This document shows positions 41,886-43,262 of a stretch of 43,262 nucleotides of DNA, one piece after another (positions within the stretch are counted from its first letter, which is position 1; each line of letters starts with the position of its first letter). The stretch comes from Acidimicrobiia bacterium (lineage in GTDB: Bacteria > Actinomycetota > Acidimicrobiia > Acidimicrobiales > UBA8592). The DNA lies in NCBI GenBank assembly GCA_030431575.1, contig JAUIIS010000007.1, positions 1-43,262 of the forward strand, read 5' to 3'. Below the pieces are notes generated by a model, which did no database searches, was not told where the DNA came from, and saw only the letters and a program-made list of their open reading frames with translations. The position numbers were made by a program, and so were the translations under genes.

Positions 41886-43223
41886 TCACGAATGCTCTGC
41901 GAAGCGCTCGCGTTCCCAGTCGTTGACATCGTCGGGGTCGCTGGAGTTCTCGGCGGCCAATGCGATCTCGTGTTGAGCAATGCCGGCGTAGCTAATAGCG
42001 AACATTTCGCCAAGCATGTCAGCTAGGGCGCTGCCACTAAACCTCGCGACCGCATCTTCGAGCGTTGCCGGAAGCGCCACACACTCTCCCGGGTTGGAGT
42101 ACATGTCGCCTTCTGACATCGGACCGAGTTCGAGGTTGCGCTGCACCCCATCGAAACCAGCGGCCAAGATGGCAGCGATCATGAGATATGGGTTGGCGTC
42201 GGCTCCCGCAGACCGAAACTCGACGCGGTTGGCTGCCGAGTTCGCTTCGCAGATGCAGCGACACAGCACCGACCTGTTGTCCAACCCCCAGTGAATGTGG
42301 GTGGGGGCAAACGTGTAGGGACGAATTCGCTTTGGACCGTTGAGCGTTGGGGCGCCCAACAAAGTCATTGCTTCGGCGTGAGCCAACAACCCAGCTACCC
42401 ATTTTGCCATGAGGTCGTTGGGGCTGCCGTTGGAGTCGGCGAAGGCGTTGGCGCCGTCTGCGCTCATACTGGTGTGGATGTGCTGGCCCGACCCGGACTG
42501 CTCGGCCCAGGGCTTGGGCATGAACGTTGCCAGCAGTCCGTAGGTGCTTGCGACCTGCTTCACGATGCTCTTGAAGAGCACCGTGTTGTCTGCACAGGTC
42601 ATGGCATCGGCGTGGCCAATGTTGATTTCGAACTGTCCCGGCCCGTACTCGGCGTTGGATGATTCGACTTCGAGCCCAGCCCCAGCGAGGGCTGAACGCA
42701 TCTCGGCAAGGCATGCTTCAACGTCGGTGCCGTCGGTGAGCGATGAGTACTGGATGTGGGATTGGATTGGTTCCAAATCCGGGGTGCAGAGGTAGAACTC
42801 GAGCTCGGTGGCCACCACAGGTGCAAGGCCAGCCTCCTCGCATCTAGCGACCTGCGCTGCAAGGAGCGTTCGCGGAGCGAGCGGGTGGGGTTGGCCGTGA
42901 TGGTCGAGCGCATCGGCAAACACGAGTGCGTAACCCGGGCGATGGGTGAGCAACCGGCCAGTGCTCGGGTCAGGCACGAGCGTGCAGTCCAGGTAGCCAG
43001 AGTCCATGTTGATGTAGGGGTTGTCGGGCAAGTCGTTCTGCATGTCGAAGACGAACATGGCGTCGGCAATATTGACACCAGTTTTCAGCGTGGTTCCGAA
43101 GAAGCGCCCGACGGGGACCCGCTTGCCACGGAGATGCCCTTGCGTATCGGGTGCAGCTATCTCGACGGTGTGCACCTGAGCCTGTTCGCATCTTGCTTGG
43201 AATTCTTCGGCTGTCTGAGCCAT
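41886..43223 (-). CDS. Glutamine synthetase family protein (gamma-glutamyl-amine ligase-like)
   Basis: 445 aa ATP-dependent ligase of the glutamine synthetase fold. Metal/substrate residues are present in VVATELEFYL, NAEYGPGQFEIN, GSGQHIHTS and NRVEFRSAGADANPYL. The usual NSYKR loop is NGPKRIRPYTFAP, and the N-terminal domain is short, as in PuuA-like gamma-glutamylpolyamine or amine ligases rather than housekeeping GlnA. First of seven tightly spaced minus-strand genes; GAGGAAAG precedes the ATG. Glutamylation of an amine substrate ahead of P450 oxidation is a plausible but unproven role. Confidence 0.87.
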   Translation of the reverse strand: MAQTAEEFQARCEQAQVHTVEIAAPDTQGHLRGKRVPVGRFFGTTLKTGVNIADAMFVFDMQNDLPDNPYINMDSGYLDCTLVPDPSTGRLLTHRPGYALVFADALDHHGQPHPLAPRTLLAAQVARCEEAGLAPVVATELEFYLCTPDLEPIQSHIQYSSLTDGTDVEACLAEMRSALAGAGLEVESSNAEYGPGQFEINIGHADAMTCADNTVLFKSIVKQVASTYGLLATFMPKPWAEQSGSGQHIHTSMSADGANAFADSNGSPNDLMAKWVAGLLAHAEAMTLLGAPTLNGPKRIRPYTFAPTHIHWGLDNRSVLCRCICEANSAANRVEFRSAGADANPYLMIAAILAAGFDGVQRNLELGPMSEGDMYSNPGECVALPATLEDAVARFSGSALADMLGEMFAISYAGIAQHEIALAAENSSDPDDVNDWERERFAEHS

Positions 43224-43262
43224 GTCGGTCTACTTTCCTCGTACTGGATTTCTGTCTTGCTG

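Overview
The window is high-GC DNA with dense, mostly coding gene content. It carries several actinobacterial family signatures: F420-type luciferase-like and PPOX-type oxidoreductases, an SCO6745-family protein, CaiB/BaiF and acyl-CoA dehydrogenase genes, and many P450s. Many genes have a TANNNT -10 element 6-7 nt before the start codon, which suggests leaderless transcription. I infer Actinomycetota, plausibly class Acidimicrobiia. No rRNA, tRNA, integrase or transposase gene was seen, so placement below phylum is a guess.

Layout. 35-3677 (minus): imelysin / di-heme cytochrome / imelysin lipoprotein operon (the COG3487-3488-3489 arrangement). 3678-4326: no gene, but three kinds of repeat: a 29-bp tandem array, a perfect 29-bp inverted repeat, and an 87-bp duplicated segment. 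4327-8309: F420-type oxidoreductase, sterol-desaturase-like di-iron enzyme, SCO6745 protein and HtpX-like protease. 8491-12744: SigA-like sigma factor, a small unknown protein, then a CPA2 antiporter with universal-stress domains between two paralogous winged-helix regulators. 12844-19952: a quinol monooxygenase-like protein, then a homoprotocatechuate meta-cleavage cluster made of two divergent operons. The minus operon is hpaF-hpaE-ligA-ligB type; the plus operon is hpaG-hpaR-hpaH-P450. A palindrome in the shared promoter is the likely HpaR operator.

20044-26635: single-gene functions: MOSC protein, MIP channel, alpha/beta hydrolase with PPOX protein, a P-loop/Nudix fusion, a persulfide-dioxygenase-like MBL-rhodanese protein, and an AlkC-like DNA glycosylase. 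26690-29491: a membrane-anchored secreted protein followed by an ECF sigma factor fused to a zinc-finger anti-sigma motif, a membrane helix and an extracellular domain. This looks like a one-polypeptide transmembrane signalling device. 29647-35243: a second module with HpaE-like and HpaG-like enzymes, a 2OG/Fe(II) oxygenase, an amidase and a MarR regulator. 35241-35406: a small palindromic MITE-like element between convergent genes. 35404-43223: seven tightly packed minus-strand genes (glutamine-synthetase-like, P450, ferredoxin, P450, TTC38-like, acyl-CoA dehydrogenase, CoA-transferase), an apparently undescribed catabolic operon.

The best candidates for something new are the GS-P450-Fd-P450-TTC38-ACAD-CaiB operon, the membrane-tethered ECF sigma with its partner surface protein, and the hpa cluster in which a two-subunit LigAB-type dioxygenase replaces HpaD next to a CYP116-like P450. 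All function calls come from reading motifs and remembered family sequences; no database search was run.
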